A DNA stretch of 64,000 nt from Alistipes sp. (GCA_020026415.1 JAHHQL010000003.1:99910-163909); one strand, 5' to 3'; shown: positions 1-7,444, numbered from the stretch's first letter. The notes: generated from the sequence alone by a model not told the origin. Translations and numbers: made by a program.

Positions 1-913
1 CGTAGTAAGCCACATTCCAGAACACGGCCTGAAAGTTGCGGGCACCGGTCGGCTGGTTGATCGAATAGACGATCTGCTCGAAGCAGTCGGTGATCATCTT
101 GTCGATGGTGCGCTGCTTGGTCGAAAGATCGACCACCTTGTCGGCATGCAGATAATAGTCCTTGCCGTACTCCATCTCCACGAAGTAGTTCATGTACATC
201 AGGAACTCCGGCGTGGCACATGCTCCGGACAGCATCGACGACACGATGAACACCATATTGACGAAACCGCCGCAGAATGCCTTGAGATTGGTCGGGCGTT
301 TCGAGTTGCCGCCCACCGAAATCGTACCGCCCAAAAGCCACGGATACATCGTGATCGAGGCGCAATAGTTGGCCATCGACGTCTCGTCGTTCTTGTAGAT
401 GTAGTGGTTGTTGAGCAGATAGAGATATTTGTCGGAAAGTTCCTTGCCGAACATCTCCTTGATCTGGTCGGTCAGGATACGACGGTTCAGACGGATGAAG
501 TTCTGTTTGGGCAACTCGCCGATCAGCGTTGCGATGTTTTTGTTCTCGACATTGGCGTTGGCATCGTATTTGGAACCCGTCGCGGGGTTCTTTGCCTCGC
601 AGTAGTCCATCAGGAAATTGAGTTTCTCGCGCTCTTCACGATCCTCGCTGTGCTTCTGACGGTAGAGCATATAACTCTTTGCCACCGCAAAATAACGCTC
701 GGCCATCAAAGCCACTTCCACCTGATTCTGGATCTCCTCGACATTCATGCCGTCGGATACCCGCACACGGCTCAAAATCGCCATCAGATCTTCGTCCGAA
801 GCGTAAGCACCCACCGAAAGAAATGCCTTGCACACGGCACGACGAATCTTCTCGACGGAGAAAGGCTTCCGCTTTCCGTCACGTTTGACGATGTAAATTT
901 CAGAACTGCCCAT
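1..913 (-). CDS. nrdD: Anaerobic ribonucleoside-triphosphate reductase NrdD (5' part; runs off the left edge)
   Basis: The first 304 residues are visible, from an ATG at 913 down to base 1 without a stop. Residues 1 to about 90 form an ATP-cone domain (starts MGSSEIYIVKRDGKRKPFSV), the allosteric site that senses ATP/dATP. The core begins after it, with runs such as NSKRPTNLKAFCGGFVN typical of class III enzymes. The family makes dNTPs from NTPs without oxygen, using a C-terminal glycyl radical installed by the radical-SAM activase NrdG; both the radical site and nrdG would lie left of the window. The transcript starts some 460 bases upstream at a consensus promoter and carries a cobalamin riboswitch, so expression is probably lowered when B12 is plentiful. 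Family assignment is confident; completeness cannot be judged. Confidence 0.9.
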   Translation of the reverse strand, partial: MGSSEIYIVKRDGKRKPFSVEKIRRAVCKAFLSVGAYASDEDLMAILSRVRVSDGMNVEEIQNQVEVALMAERYFAVAKSYMLYRQKHSEDREEREKLNFLMDYCEAKNPATGSKYDANANVENKNIATLIGELPKQNFIRLNRRILTDQIKEMFGKELSDKYLYLLNNHYIYKNDETSMANYCASITMYPWLLGGTISVGGNSKRPTNLKAFCGGFVNMVFIVSSMLSGACATPEFLMYMNYFVEMEYGKDYYLHADKVVDLSTKQRTIDKMITDCFEQIVYSINQPTGARNFQAVFWNVAYY

Positions 914-1194
914 AATTGTATCTCTTTAATTTATATTCAGTAAAAATGATTCTTGCATCTTTCCCGTCCGAAACTCTGTTGCAAGTTTCGGTTTTATCCG
1001 TATTTCTGTCCCTGTTCTGTCGAAAGGAAAGGACACCCTGCCCCCGCCACAACGAAAACTAAAAAAACGTCTTCATTGTCCGTATTCGACAAAGGGAAAT
1101 GTTCTATTCTTCCCCTTTATTCTCACTCCGTTCCCAGAACACGCCATTGAAGGGCGAATATGTCTTGTTCCCGGACAAAAATCACCCCGAACAT
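914..1194 (-). promoter_or_regulatory. Long untranslated leader between the B12 riboswitch and nrdD
   Basis: These 281 bases hold no convincing gene. On the minus strand there is a T7 run at about 1065-1059 (U-rich in the RNA), preceded only by a weak five-pair stem. Closer to the start codon lies an eight-pair hairpin (arms 968-975 and 984-991) with no T-run behind it. Either could be part of the riboswitch expression platform; neither is a classical terminator. Confidence 0.45.
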
Positions 1195-1371
1195 TCAAGG
1201 CAGGTCTTCTGACTCGCTCCCGACCATGCGCCTTCCCGCTTTTTTCCGACAAAAGCAGTGGCATAAAGAGTGCACGATACCACACGGAGTTCACAGCTAC
1301 GGGTATAGTGCTGTTTTTCACAGACTTCCCTTTTAATCTCCGAGACAACTGCCGTTGTCTGAGAACCTTGA
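1195..1371 (-). ncRNA. Cobalamin (B12) riboswitch in the nrdD leader
   Basis: Read on the minus strand, the element has the conserved landmarks in order. A closing helix pairs TCAAGG (1371-1366) with CCTTGA (1200-1195). Next come AAAAGGGAA followed by GTG (about 1333-1318), then GCCACTG and GGGAAGG in the core (about 1263-1229), and the B12 box AGTCAGAAGACCTGCCT near the 3' end (about 1214-1198). It starts a few bases after the predicted transcription start and ends about 280 bases before the nrdD ATG. The expression platform is not obvious. A stem of eight pairs lies at 968-991, about 55 bases before the ATG, but has no T-run, so control may act on translation or through a downstream structure. 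Nearest gene in the sense direction is nrdD. Confidence 0.9.
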
Positions 1372-1378
1372 TGCGGAA

Positions 1379-1409
1379 CAAAATTAGGAATTGTTTTAAG
1401 ATAAACAAA
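1379..1409 (-). promoter_or_regulatory. Consensus Bacteroidetes promoter for the riboswitch-nrdD transcript
   Basis: On the minus strand TTTG (1409-1406), a spacer of 19, then TAATTTTG (1386-1379). This matches the primary sigma factor consensus TTTG-N19-TAnnTTTG exactly. Transcription would start around 1373, at the first bases of the riboswitch, which supports both calls. Confidence 0.8.
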
Positions 1410-1728
1410 CTAATTCCCATCAAAAAAAATGAACATTCTGTGAACACCTCTGCCCTGTGTGCCTATAACGTGGATTCAGCCCTTTTAATAAAATTTTTTA
1501 ATACTTCATCCCCGAAAATTGCCCTGCGCCATCCTCTCTTTGGGAAAAGCCGCTTCCGTTCCCGAAAAGACCTTTACCGAATCTCCTGATTTTCCGCTCC
1601 GGGAACCATGTCCGCCACCCTTGTAAAAACCGCAACACATATTATAGTTTTCAAATATCCGTTTCCACGAGTTTCGCATTACGTCGAAAAGTCTTGCTTT
1701 TCTACCCAAAATCCCGCCATATATACAT
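1410..1728. other. Gene-free spacer
   Basis: About 320 bases between the nrdD promoter and the terminator of the repressor gene. Short open frames exist on both strands, but none has a family signature, a promoter or a plausible start context. Apart from a pyrimidine-rich plus strand I see nothing in it. Confidence 0.6.
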
Positions 1729-1761
1729 AAAAAGACCTTCGGTTTTCCCGAAAGTCTTTTT
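1729..1761 (-). terminator. Rho-independent terminator after the XRE-S24 gene
   Basis: Imperfect hairpin AAAAAGAC..TCGG-tttt-CCCGA..GTCTTTTT with A/T tails on both sides, 23 bases past the stop codon of the repressor gene. On the minus strand it is followed by TTTTT. It may work in both directions. Confidence 0.7.
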
Positions 1762-1783
1762 CCAAACGCTCCTCACGCCGCGA

Positions 1784-2455
1784 TCAGCGCATCGAGTTCA
1801 TGCGAATCGAGGCTTTGACCAATGCCAGCGCACGGATGCGCGAAATCTCCACATCTTTGTCGGCATGGTGCGGATTCTGACTCACCAACTTGACAAAGCC
1901 CTTGCGTTCGGATTTCTGAATGTATTTCACGGTGACATACTCCTCGCCTTCCATGTCGATCGACAGCAGATACATGTCGCCCCAGAAAATATCCTCGATG
2001 TCGTTGAGTTGCTTGTACAGCACGATGTCGCCACTCTTCAAAAGCGGATACATCGAATCACCCACAATATAAATCGCCCCGTCACACTTGGGCAGATTGG
2101 GGATATGAATGTAGTTGATGGGTTTGTTGTCGGGTTGGTCGGTGAACAACGGTACCAGTCCCGCCGTGCCCTCGATCGAATACAACGGCACACTTTGCAG
2201 GGGCAGTGAATTGTCGGTGCGGTGCATATACGCCGTAAAGTCGGGTTCGGCATTGAACATATTGCCCCGTCCCGTCTCCAGCCATTCGGGATTCACGTTC
2301 AATTCTTGAACTAATATGTTTCTATTGCGTGCCGAAAGCCCCGCCTTGCCCGTTTCAATCATCGAAAGAGCCGCTTTACCGATCCCAAGATGCTGAGCCA
2401 GTTGTTCTTGCGTCATTCCGAGTTCTTTACGGATCAGTCTCACACGTTGATTCAT
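1784..2455 (-). CDS. XRE-family repressor with S24/LexA-like autocleavage domain
   Basis: 223 residues. The N-terminal helix-turn-helix spans about residues 4-60 (MTQEQLAQHLGIGKAALSMI at 14-33). The C-terminal half is a LexA/CI-type S24 peptidase: candidate cleavage site Ala98-Gly99 (TAGL), nucleophile Ser134 in GDSMYP, and general-base candidate Lys177 in YVTVKYI. All three elements needed for RecA-stimulated self-cleavage therefore appear intact, so this could be a DNA-damage-responsive switch. It is transcribed away from a small gene and a phage terminase, with overlapping promoters and a palindrome between them. Such proteins occur as prophage CI repressors and as chromosomal stress regulators in Bacteroidetes; the terminase next door favours a phage origin. 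Confidence 0.85.
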   Translation of the reverse strand: MNQRVRLIRKELGMTQEQLAQHLGIGKAALSMIETGKAGLSARNRNILVQELNVNPEWLETGRGNMFNAEPDFTAYMHRTDNSLPLQSVPLYSIEGTAGLVPLFTDQPDNKPINYIHIPNLPKCDGAIYIVGDSMYPLLKSGDIVLYKQLNDIEDIFWGDMYLLSIDMEGEEYVTVKYIQKSERKGFVKLVSQNPHHADKDVEISRIRALALVKASIRMNSMR

Positions 2456-2497
2456 ATAAAATATTGTGAAGATTTAGAATAAAAACTAATCCTTTTA

Positions 2498-2566
2498 TTC
2501 GCTAAATTCAAATTTTGAACTTATCTTTGTGCTACAAAGTTAAACAATTTACTATTACAAAACAAA
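2498..2566. promoter_or_regulatory. Overlapping divergent promoters with a shared palindromic operator
   Basis: Plus strand: TTCG (2498-2501), 20 bases, TATCTTTG (2522-2529). Minus strand: TTTG (2566-2563), 20 bases, TAACTTTG (2542-2535). The two -7 boxes are the arms of one inverted repeat, TTATCTTTG (2521-2529), a five-base centre, CAAAGTTAA (2535-2543), with one mismatch. A dimeric repressor bound here would cover both -7 elements, so the XRE-S24 protein probably controls itself and the plus-strand genes from this site. Promoter matches are direct; the operator role is inferred. Confidence 0.7.
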
Positions 2567-2597
2567 AAATATTTGAAAAAACACATCATTATCAAAC

Positions 2598-2897
2598 ATG
2601 TATTCGGTTTCATCTAAACTTTATGATGAGGCAGCAGAGATGATTTGCGAAGCCGCCGACGGTCGCGGGTATCTTTCCGACTCTTTCCGTTTTCGGTTCG
2701 ACGACACGGAATGTAACCTGCGCCTTTCGGTGATCCTCTATTACACGGAAGTCGATTTTCCCGAAGGACGACACCGCCTTTTGTGCGATGCGGTTCCCGT
2801 GTGGTGGGAATTTCACACCACGACTCCGGAGCGGGAACTGCTCAACGACTTCTCGTTCTCGGAACTCCGCAAACGCCTGCAACAAAGTTGCCGATGA
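2598..2897 (+). CDS. Small hypothetical protein, first gene right of the repressor
   Basis: 99 residues, acidic N-terminal half, no signal peptide or membrane segment (starts MYSVSSKLYDEAAEMICEAA). I do not recognise a family. It begins about 60 bases after the predicted plus-strand start of transcription and faces away from the XRE-S24 repressor. Position and size fit an early or regulatory phage gene, or a small partner of the terminase, but nothing in the sequence proves that. An overlapping 17-codon frame (2894-2947) and a frame up to 3033 follow before the terminase; neither is convincing. Confidence 0.6.
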   Translation: MYSVSSKLYDEAAEMICEAADGRGYLSDSFRFRFDDTECNLRLSVILYYTEVDFPEGRHRLLCDAVPVWWEFHTTTPERELLNDFSFSELRKRLQQSCR

Positions 2898-3071
2898 CAA
2901 CTTTGTTCTTTCGGACATCCGCCGCCTCTCTTTCCGATCCGGCATGATCCTGCGGATGCCGCTCTTTCTTTCCCGCGCCCCGAAGACCGCCCGTCGTGAT
3001 GCCGCACAAAGGTCGTCGGAGAACGCCCCTTAAAACCTCATCGGAGACACTTGTCTCCCTACATTTACCCT

Positions 3072-4526
3072 ATGGACTCAACCCATGAAACGACCTCAGC
3101 AGAAAAGACTGCTGAGGTTTTTTGCTCCTTCGAGGAGTTCGCCACGGCAATTTATCCCTTTCTCGAACTCCAACCCTTTCACCGCGCCTACTACCGCGTC
3201 TTGGAAGCCTTCGCCCGCGGTCGGATCCGCCGTCTGATCGTCACCATGCCCCCGCAACACGGCAAAAGCGTCGGGGCATCGACCCTGCTTCCCGCCTATG
3301 TTTTGGGGCTTGATCCCGACTGCCGCGCCGCCATTGCCTCCTATTCGGGAATGTTGGCATCGAAATTCAACCGCCGCGTACAACGCATCCTCTCCTCAAG
3401 AGAATACGGCACACTTTTTCCCGCCACCTCCATCAAACAAGGCAACAAACCGCCCGGTTACATCCGTACTGCCGACGAGGTGGAGATCATCGACCACCAC
3501 GGAGGTCTGCTGTCGGTCGGACGCGAAGGATCGCTCACGGGCAACCGTGTCGATTGTTTCATTCTGGACGATCTCTACAAGGATGCTTTGGAGGCCAACT
3601 CGCCCCTTATCCGAGCCAATTGCTGGGAGTGGTACACCTCGGTGGTGCGTACCCGCATGCACAACCTCTCGCGCGAGTTGATCGTCTTCACGCGCTGGCA
3701 CGAGGAGGATCTCATCGGTCAGATCCTCGCAAAAGAGCCTGTCGATCCGCTTCTTCACTGGCAACAACTCACCGACACTCCGCCCGAAAGGTGGCTGCAT
3801 CTGAATTTCGAGGCCGTCAAGACCTCGCCCCCGTCCGAAATCGACCCGCGCGCGGAGGGTGAAGCCTTGTGGGAGGCACAGCACGGCGTAAAACTCCTGC
3901 AAGAGAAACGCCGTCTCGATCCGCTCCGGTTCGAGGCAATGTATCAGGGACACCCTTCGTCGAAAGAAGGTCTGCTCTACGGCACAAATTTTATGGAATA
4001 CGATGTGCTACCCCACGAAATCGTACACCGCGCCAACTACACCGATACGGCCGACACGGGCGACGACTACCTCTGTTCGATCTCCTACGTGACCGATGCC
4101 GACGGCATTATTTACGTTACGGACGTGGTTTATTCGCGCGAAACGATGGAGGTGACCGAACCTCTGGTGGGCGATCTTCTGCGTCGCAGCGACACCCGCC
4201 TTGCCGCCATCGAGAGCAACAACGGCGGTCGCGGATTTGCGCGTGCCGTCCAACGCCTCGCCCCCACAACCAAGGTCGAATGGTTCCACCAGTCGAACAA
4301 CAAGGAAGCACGCATCCTCTCGAACTCCGCCACAGTCATCTACCTGTTGCGTTTCCCGCGCGGATGGCATTTGCTGTGGCCGGAACTCTACACCCACCTT
4401 ACGACCTATCGCCGTGTGTTCCGCACCAACCGCTGGCACGATGCCGCCGATGTGGTCACGGGCATCATCGAGCGCGAAACCGAGATGCCCTCGTCGGGAC
4501 GTATGCGCGGCGTAAGGTTTCTCTGA
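3072..4526 (+). CDS. Phage terminase large subunit
   Basis: 484 residues from the ATG at 3072; an in-frame TTG at 3051 would add seven. The N-terminal ATPase shows a Walker A-like PPQHGKS near residue 65, a Walker B-like FILDD, and the coupling region with FTRWHEEDLIG. The C-terminal RNase H-like nuclease keeps its acidic residues: TADTGDDY, then AIESNN, then WHDAADVV. Family members package phage DNA: the ATPase drives translocation into the procapsid and the nuclease makes the headful cut. All motifs look intact. No portal, capsid, tail or integrase genes sit nearby: upstream is a small unknown gene and the repressor, downstream a housekeeping gene. The reading frame contains a strong terminator hairpin near its 5' end. 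Confidence 0.88.
   Translation: MDSTHETTSAEKTAEVFCSFEEFATAIYPFLELQPFHRAYYRVLEAFARGRIRRLIVTMPPQHGKSVGASTLLPAYVLGLDPDCRAAIASYSGMLASKFNRRVQRILSSREYGTLFPATSIKQGNKPPGYIRTADEVEIIDHHGGLLSVGREGSLTGNRVDCFILDDLYKDALEANSPLIRANCWEWYTSVVRTRMHNLSRELIVFTRWHEEDLIGQILAKEPVDPLLHWQQLTDTPPERWLHLNFEAVKTSPPSEIDPRAEGEALWEAQHGVKLLQEKRRLDPLRFEAMYQGHPSSKEGLLYGTNFMEYDVLPHEIVHRANYTDTADTGDDYLCSISYVTDADGIIYVTDVVYSRETMEVTEPLVGDLLRRSDTRLAAIESNNGGRGFARAVQRLAPTTKVEWFHQSNNKEARILSNSATVIYLLRFPRGWHLLWPELYTHLTTYRRVFRTNRWHDAADVVTGIIERETEMPSSGRMRGVRFL
3093..3123 (+). terminator. Terminator-like hairpin inside the 5' end of the terminase gene
   Basis: Perfect ten-pair stem ACCTCAGCAG (3093-3102) with CTGCTGAGGT (3109-3118), a six-base loop, and a T-run through 3123. 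It has the full form of an intrinsic terminator yet lies at codons 8-18 of the terminase frame. It may attenuate terminase expression or end the upstream transcript, with translation of the terminase depending on read-through. Confidence 0.65.
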
Positions 4527-4580
4527 TCCGGCTCGAACAGACGGCCAATTTGTTCCATACTGCGCAAAAATTCACCCAAA

Positions 4581-4604
4581 GAGCATCAATCCGATGCTCT
4601 TTTT
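4581..4604 (+). terminator. Terminator after the terminase gene
   Basis: GAGCATC-aatcc-GATGCTC followed by TTTTT, 55 bases past the terminase stop. The next promoter element begins three bases later. Confidence 0.8.
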
Positions 4605-4606
4605 CG

Positions 4607-4614
4607 TATCTTTG
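4607..4614 (+). promoter_or_regulatory. -7 promoter element for the nitronate monooxygenase gene
   Basis: TATCTTTG, 37 bases before the start codon. The -33 position falls in the terminator stem and has no clear TTTG, so only half the promoter is recognisable. Confidence 0.55.
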
Positions 4615-4651
4615 CAACGGACTTTCGTCCCAAAACAAAGTATTTTAAACT

Positions 4652-5746
4652 ATGAAAAATTTGAAAATTGGAAATCTCTGTGCCTCACTGCCCATCGTAC
4701 AGGGCGGTATGGGTGTCGGGATATCGCTTTCGGGTCTTGCCTCGGCAGTTGCCCGTGAAGGAGGGATCGGCGTTATTTCGTCGGCCGGTCTCGGTGTGAT
4801 CCATAAGACCCTCGGTCGCAATTATCGCGAAGCCTCGATCGAAGGATTGAAACTCGAACTGAAGAAAGCCCGCGAGGCGACACGCGGCATCATCGGCGTG
4901 AATGTCATGGTGGCTATGTCGAATTTCGCCGATATGGTGCGTACGGCGGTCGAGGAAAAGGCCGACATCATCTTCTCTGGAGCGGGACTTCCGCTGAACC
5001 TGCCGTCGTTCCTCACTGCGAATGCCAAGACAAAACTTGCGCCCATCGTTTCGTCGGCGCGTGCTGCCAAACTCATCTGCCGCAAATGGTGGAGCGAGTT
5101 CCGCTATCTGCCCGATGCCCTCGTACTCGAAGGTCCCAAGGCAGGCGGACACCTCGGCTACAAACGCGACCAGATCGAAAAGGAAGAATTTTCCTTAGAA
5201 CACTCTCTTCCCGAAGTTCTGGCCGAAGTGCGCGAGATCGAAGCAGCACAGGAATGCCGCATCCCCGTAATTGCCGCCGGAGGCATCTACACGGGCAAAG
5301 ACATTTACCGAATCATGGAATCAGGCGCCGACGCCGTGCAAATGGGTACGAGATTTGTCACGACCGAGGAGTGCGATGCCGACCGTAAGTTCAAGGAGTG
5401 CTATCTGAACGCCACGGCCGATGACATCGAAATCATCCAGAGTCCCGTCGGGATGCCGGGGCGGGCGGTTCATACCCCGTTTCTCGATCGCGTGAAGCAG
5501 GGGCTGACCATCCCGAAATCCTGCCCGTTCGACTGCATCCGCACATGCGACATGATCCACAGTCCCTACTGCATCATGCTCGCCCTCTACAACGCCTTCC
5601 GCGGTCGGATGCAGCAAGGCTACGCCTTCTGCGGTGCCAACGCATGGCGTGCCAAAAAGATCCAAAGCGTCAGGGAAGTCATCTCGTCGCTCCGCGAGGA
5701 GTACGAACGCCTCTTCAGGGCACACGCCCCGATCGGCAATCTTTAA
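4652..5746 (+). CDS. Nitronate monooxygenase / 2-nitropropane dioxygenase family flavoprotein
   Basis: 364 residues. A TIM-barrel FMN enzyme of the NMO/FabK superfamily: N-terminal PIVQGGMGVGISLSGLASAV, later IPVIAAGGIYTGKDI and the phosphate-binding end of the barrel in ADAVQMGTRFVTTEECDA. Members oxidise nitronates, detoxifying propionate-3-nitronate, while relatives such as FabK are enoyl-ACP reductases. A Cys-rich C-terminal segment (SCPFDCIRTCDMIHSPYC) is typical of the bacterial subgroup longer than FabK, so substrate is uncertain. It is a single transcription unit with its own promoter and a strong terminator at 5769-5797. Confidence 0.8.
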   Translation: MKNLKIGNLCASLPIVQGGMGVGISLSGLASAVAREGGIGVISSAGLGVIHKTLGRNYREASIEGLKLELKKAREATRGIIGVNVMVAMSNFADMVRTAVEEKADIIFSGAGLPLNLPSFLTANAKTKLAPIVSSARAAKLICRKWWSEFRYLPDALVLEGPKAGGHLGYKRDQIEKEEFSLEHSLPEVLAEVREIEAAQECRIPVIAAGGIYTGKDIYRIMESGADAVQMGTRFVTTEECDADRKFKECYLNATADDIEIIQSPVGMPGRAVHTPFLDRVKQGLTIPKSCPFDCIRTCDMIHSPYCIMLALYNAFRGRMQQGYAFCGANAWRAKKIQSVREVISSLREEYERLFRAHAPIGNL

Positions 5747-5768
5747 TCTGCTCCGATCAAAACCTTTC

Positions 5769-5797
5769 AAGCCGCCCGAATGTCGGACGGCTTTTTT
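5769..5797 (+). terminator. Terminator after the nitronate monooxygenase gene
   Basis: AAGCCG.CCGA-atg-TCGG.CGGCTT followed by TTTTT, 22 bases past the stop codon. Confidence 0.85.
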
Positions 5798-6001
5798 GTG
5801 CAATCGCCTCAACCCGCCCCGAAGCACTCGCCACACCCCCTCAACAAAAATCGCCGCTTCTCTTTTCCCTTCTGCCCCCAAACGCCCGCTCGTATTCCGG
5901 TCTCCCCCGACACGCCCGCAATCCCCGCTCAAAAGCCCCTCACACTCCGCCTCAACCGCCCCTCCCCCACAAAAAAAGTCCGCCCCCACAGGTAAGCGGA
6001 C
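5798..6001. other. Gene-free, strongly C-rich spacer
   Basis: About 200 bases between the terminators of two convergent genes. By eye the plus strand has about three times more C than G over 5821-6000. Frames that cross it have no family signature. No promoter or hairpin stands out. Confidence 0.6.
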
Positions 6002-6030
6002 AAAAAAGCAGGGAGCGATATGCTCCCTGC
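6002..6030 (-). terminator. Terminator after glutamate dehydrogenase
   Basis: On the minus strand GCAGGGAGC-atatc-GCTCCCTGC followed by TTTTTT, about 28 bases past the gdhA stop codon. Confidence 0.88.
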
Positions 6031-6058
6031 CGTATATAAGGTAAAATCTGATTTACGA

Positions 6059-7402
6059 TTAGATGATACCCTGCTCCAACATAGCCTGAGCGACCTTCAT
6101 GAAGCCGGCGATGTTGGCACCCTTCACGTAGTCGATGTGACCGTCGGGCTGAGTACCGAAGGTAACGCAAGCCTCGTGGATGCTCTCCATGATGTGGTGC
6201 AGTCTCTCATCGACCTCTTTACCGGTCCACGAAATGTGCATGCAGTTCTGAGTCATCTCCAGACCCGAAGTGGCAACACCACCTGCGTTTACAGCCTTAC
6301 CCGGAGCGAAGAGAATGCCATTCGACTGGAACTCGTGGATGGCTTCGGGGGTACAACCCATGTTCGAAACCTCGCAGCAGCACCATGTACCGTTGGCGAT
6401 CAGTTCCTTGGCATCGTCACCGTTCAACTCGTTCTGGAATGCGCAAGGCAGTGCGATATCACACTTAACGCTCCAAGCCTTCTTGCCGGGAACGAACGTA
6501 ACGAGCGAGGGGAACTTGTCGGCCAAGTCCTGAACCTTGTTACGGTTCGACGAACGCATAACGGGCATGTAGTCGATCATCTCGGCGGTGATACCGGCGG
6601 GAATGTGGCAAACGCCATCGGGACCCGAAATAGCAACTACCTTGCCACCGAGTTCGGTAGCCTTCATAGCGGCACCCCAAGCCACGTTACCGAAACCGGA
6701 GATGGCAACGGTCTTATCCTTGATGTCCTTGCCTGCGGTCTTCAGAACGAGGTTCGTGAAGTACAGAGCACCGAAACCGGTAGCCTCGGGGCGAAGGATC
6801 GAACCACCCCAAGTCATACCCTTACCGGTCATCACGCCGGTGTGGTACTTGCGGGCGAGTTTCTGATACATACCGTTCAAGAAACCGATCTCACGACCGC
6901 CGCAACCGACGTCACCGGCAGGAATATCGGTATCGACACCGATGTTGTTCCACAACTCGGTCATGAAGGCCTGGCAGAAACGCATGATTTCGCCGTTCGA
7001 CTTGCCGACGGGATCGAAATCCGAACCGCCCTTACCGCCACCCATGGGCAACGTGGTCAGTGCATTCTTGAACGTCTGCTCGAAACCGAGGAACTTCAGC
7101 ATCGAGAGGTTCACAGCCTTGTGGAAACGGATACCGCCTTTGTACGGGCCGATAGCACTATTGAATTGAACGCGATAACCGATGTTGGTCTGAACTTCGC
7201 CTTTGTCATCGACCCATGTCACACGGAACGTGAACACACGGTCAGGCTCGACGATACGCTCAACGATCTTAGCGGCCTCAAATTCGGGATGTTGATTATA
7301 GATGGGTTCGATAGATTCGAGAACTTCCTGTACTGCCTGCAGGAATTCGCTTTCTCCGGGGTGCTTGCGCTCCAGATCAGCCATGATTTTTTTAACTTCC
7401 AT
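6059..7402 (-). CDS. gdhA: NAD(P)-dependent glutamate dehydrogenase
   Basis: 447 residues from the ATG at 7402 (MEVKKIMADLERKHPGESEF), the usual length of hexameric bacterial enzymes. A frame open further upstream has no conserved content. Substrate-binding lysines lie in KGGIRFH and PMGGGKGGSDFDP, the catalytic aspartate in PAGDVGCGGREIG, and the Rossmann fold in VAISGFGNVAWGAA. It makes glutamate from 2-oxoglutarate and ammonium, the main ammonium entry in gut Bacteroidales, or runs in reverse. Cofactor preference cannot be read with certainty; NADP is usual for this biosynthetic type. It is a single gene with its own terminator, preceded by a -7 box TATATTTG at 7444-7437 (minus strand). 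Confidence 0.95.
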   Translation of the reverse strand: MEVKKIMADLERKHPGESEFLQAVQEVLESIEPIYNQHPEFEAAKIVERIVEPDRVFTFRVTWVDDKGEVQTNIGYRVQFNSAIGPYKGGIRFHKAVNLSMLKFLGFEQTFKNALTTLPMGGGKGGSDFDPVGKSNGEIMRFCQAFMTELWNNIGVDTDIPAGDVGCGGREIGFLNGMYQKLARKYHTGVMTGKGMTWGGSILRPEATGFGALYFTNLVLKTAGKDIKDKTVAISGFGNVAWGAAMKATELGGKVVAISGPDGVCHIPAGITAEMIDYMPVMRSSNRNKVQDLADKFPSLVTFVPGKKAWSVKCDIALPCAFQNELNGDDAKELIANGTWCCCEVSNMGCTPEAIHEFQSNGILFAPGKAVNAGGVATSGLEMTQNCMHISWTGKEVDERLHHIMESIHEACVTFGTQPDGHIDYVKGANIAGFMKVAQAMLEQGII

Positions 7403-7436
7403 AGTTCTATTTTTTAAGGTTAGGTTTCTTTTACTA

Positions 7437-7444
7437 CAAATATA
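7437..7444 (-). promoter_or_regulatory. -7 promoter element for gdhA
   Basis: TATATTTG on the minus strand, 34 bases before the start codon. No clear TTTG at the expected -33 distance. Confidence 0.45.

Noticed and set aside
2788..3033. Frame between the small gene and the terminase
   Set aside because: Starts inside the 99-residue gene in another frame, no recognisable domain and no start context; a small real gene from 2944 cannot be excluded but is unsupported.
3041..3060. Seven-pair hairpin GGAGACA/TGTCTCC just before the terminase ATG
   Set aside because: Loop of only two bases and no T-run; at most a minor structure around the start region.
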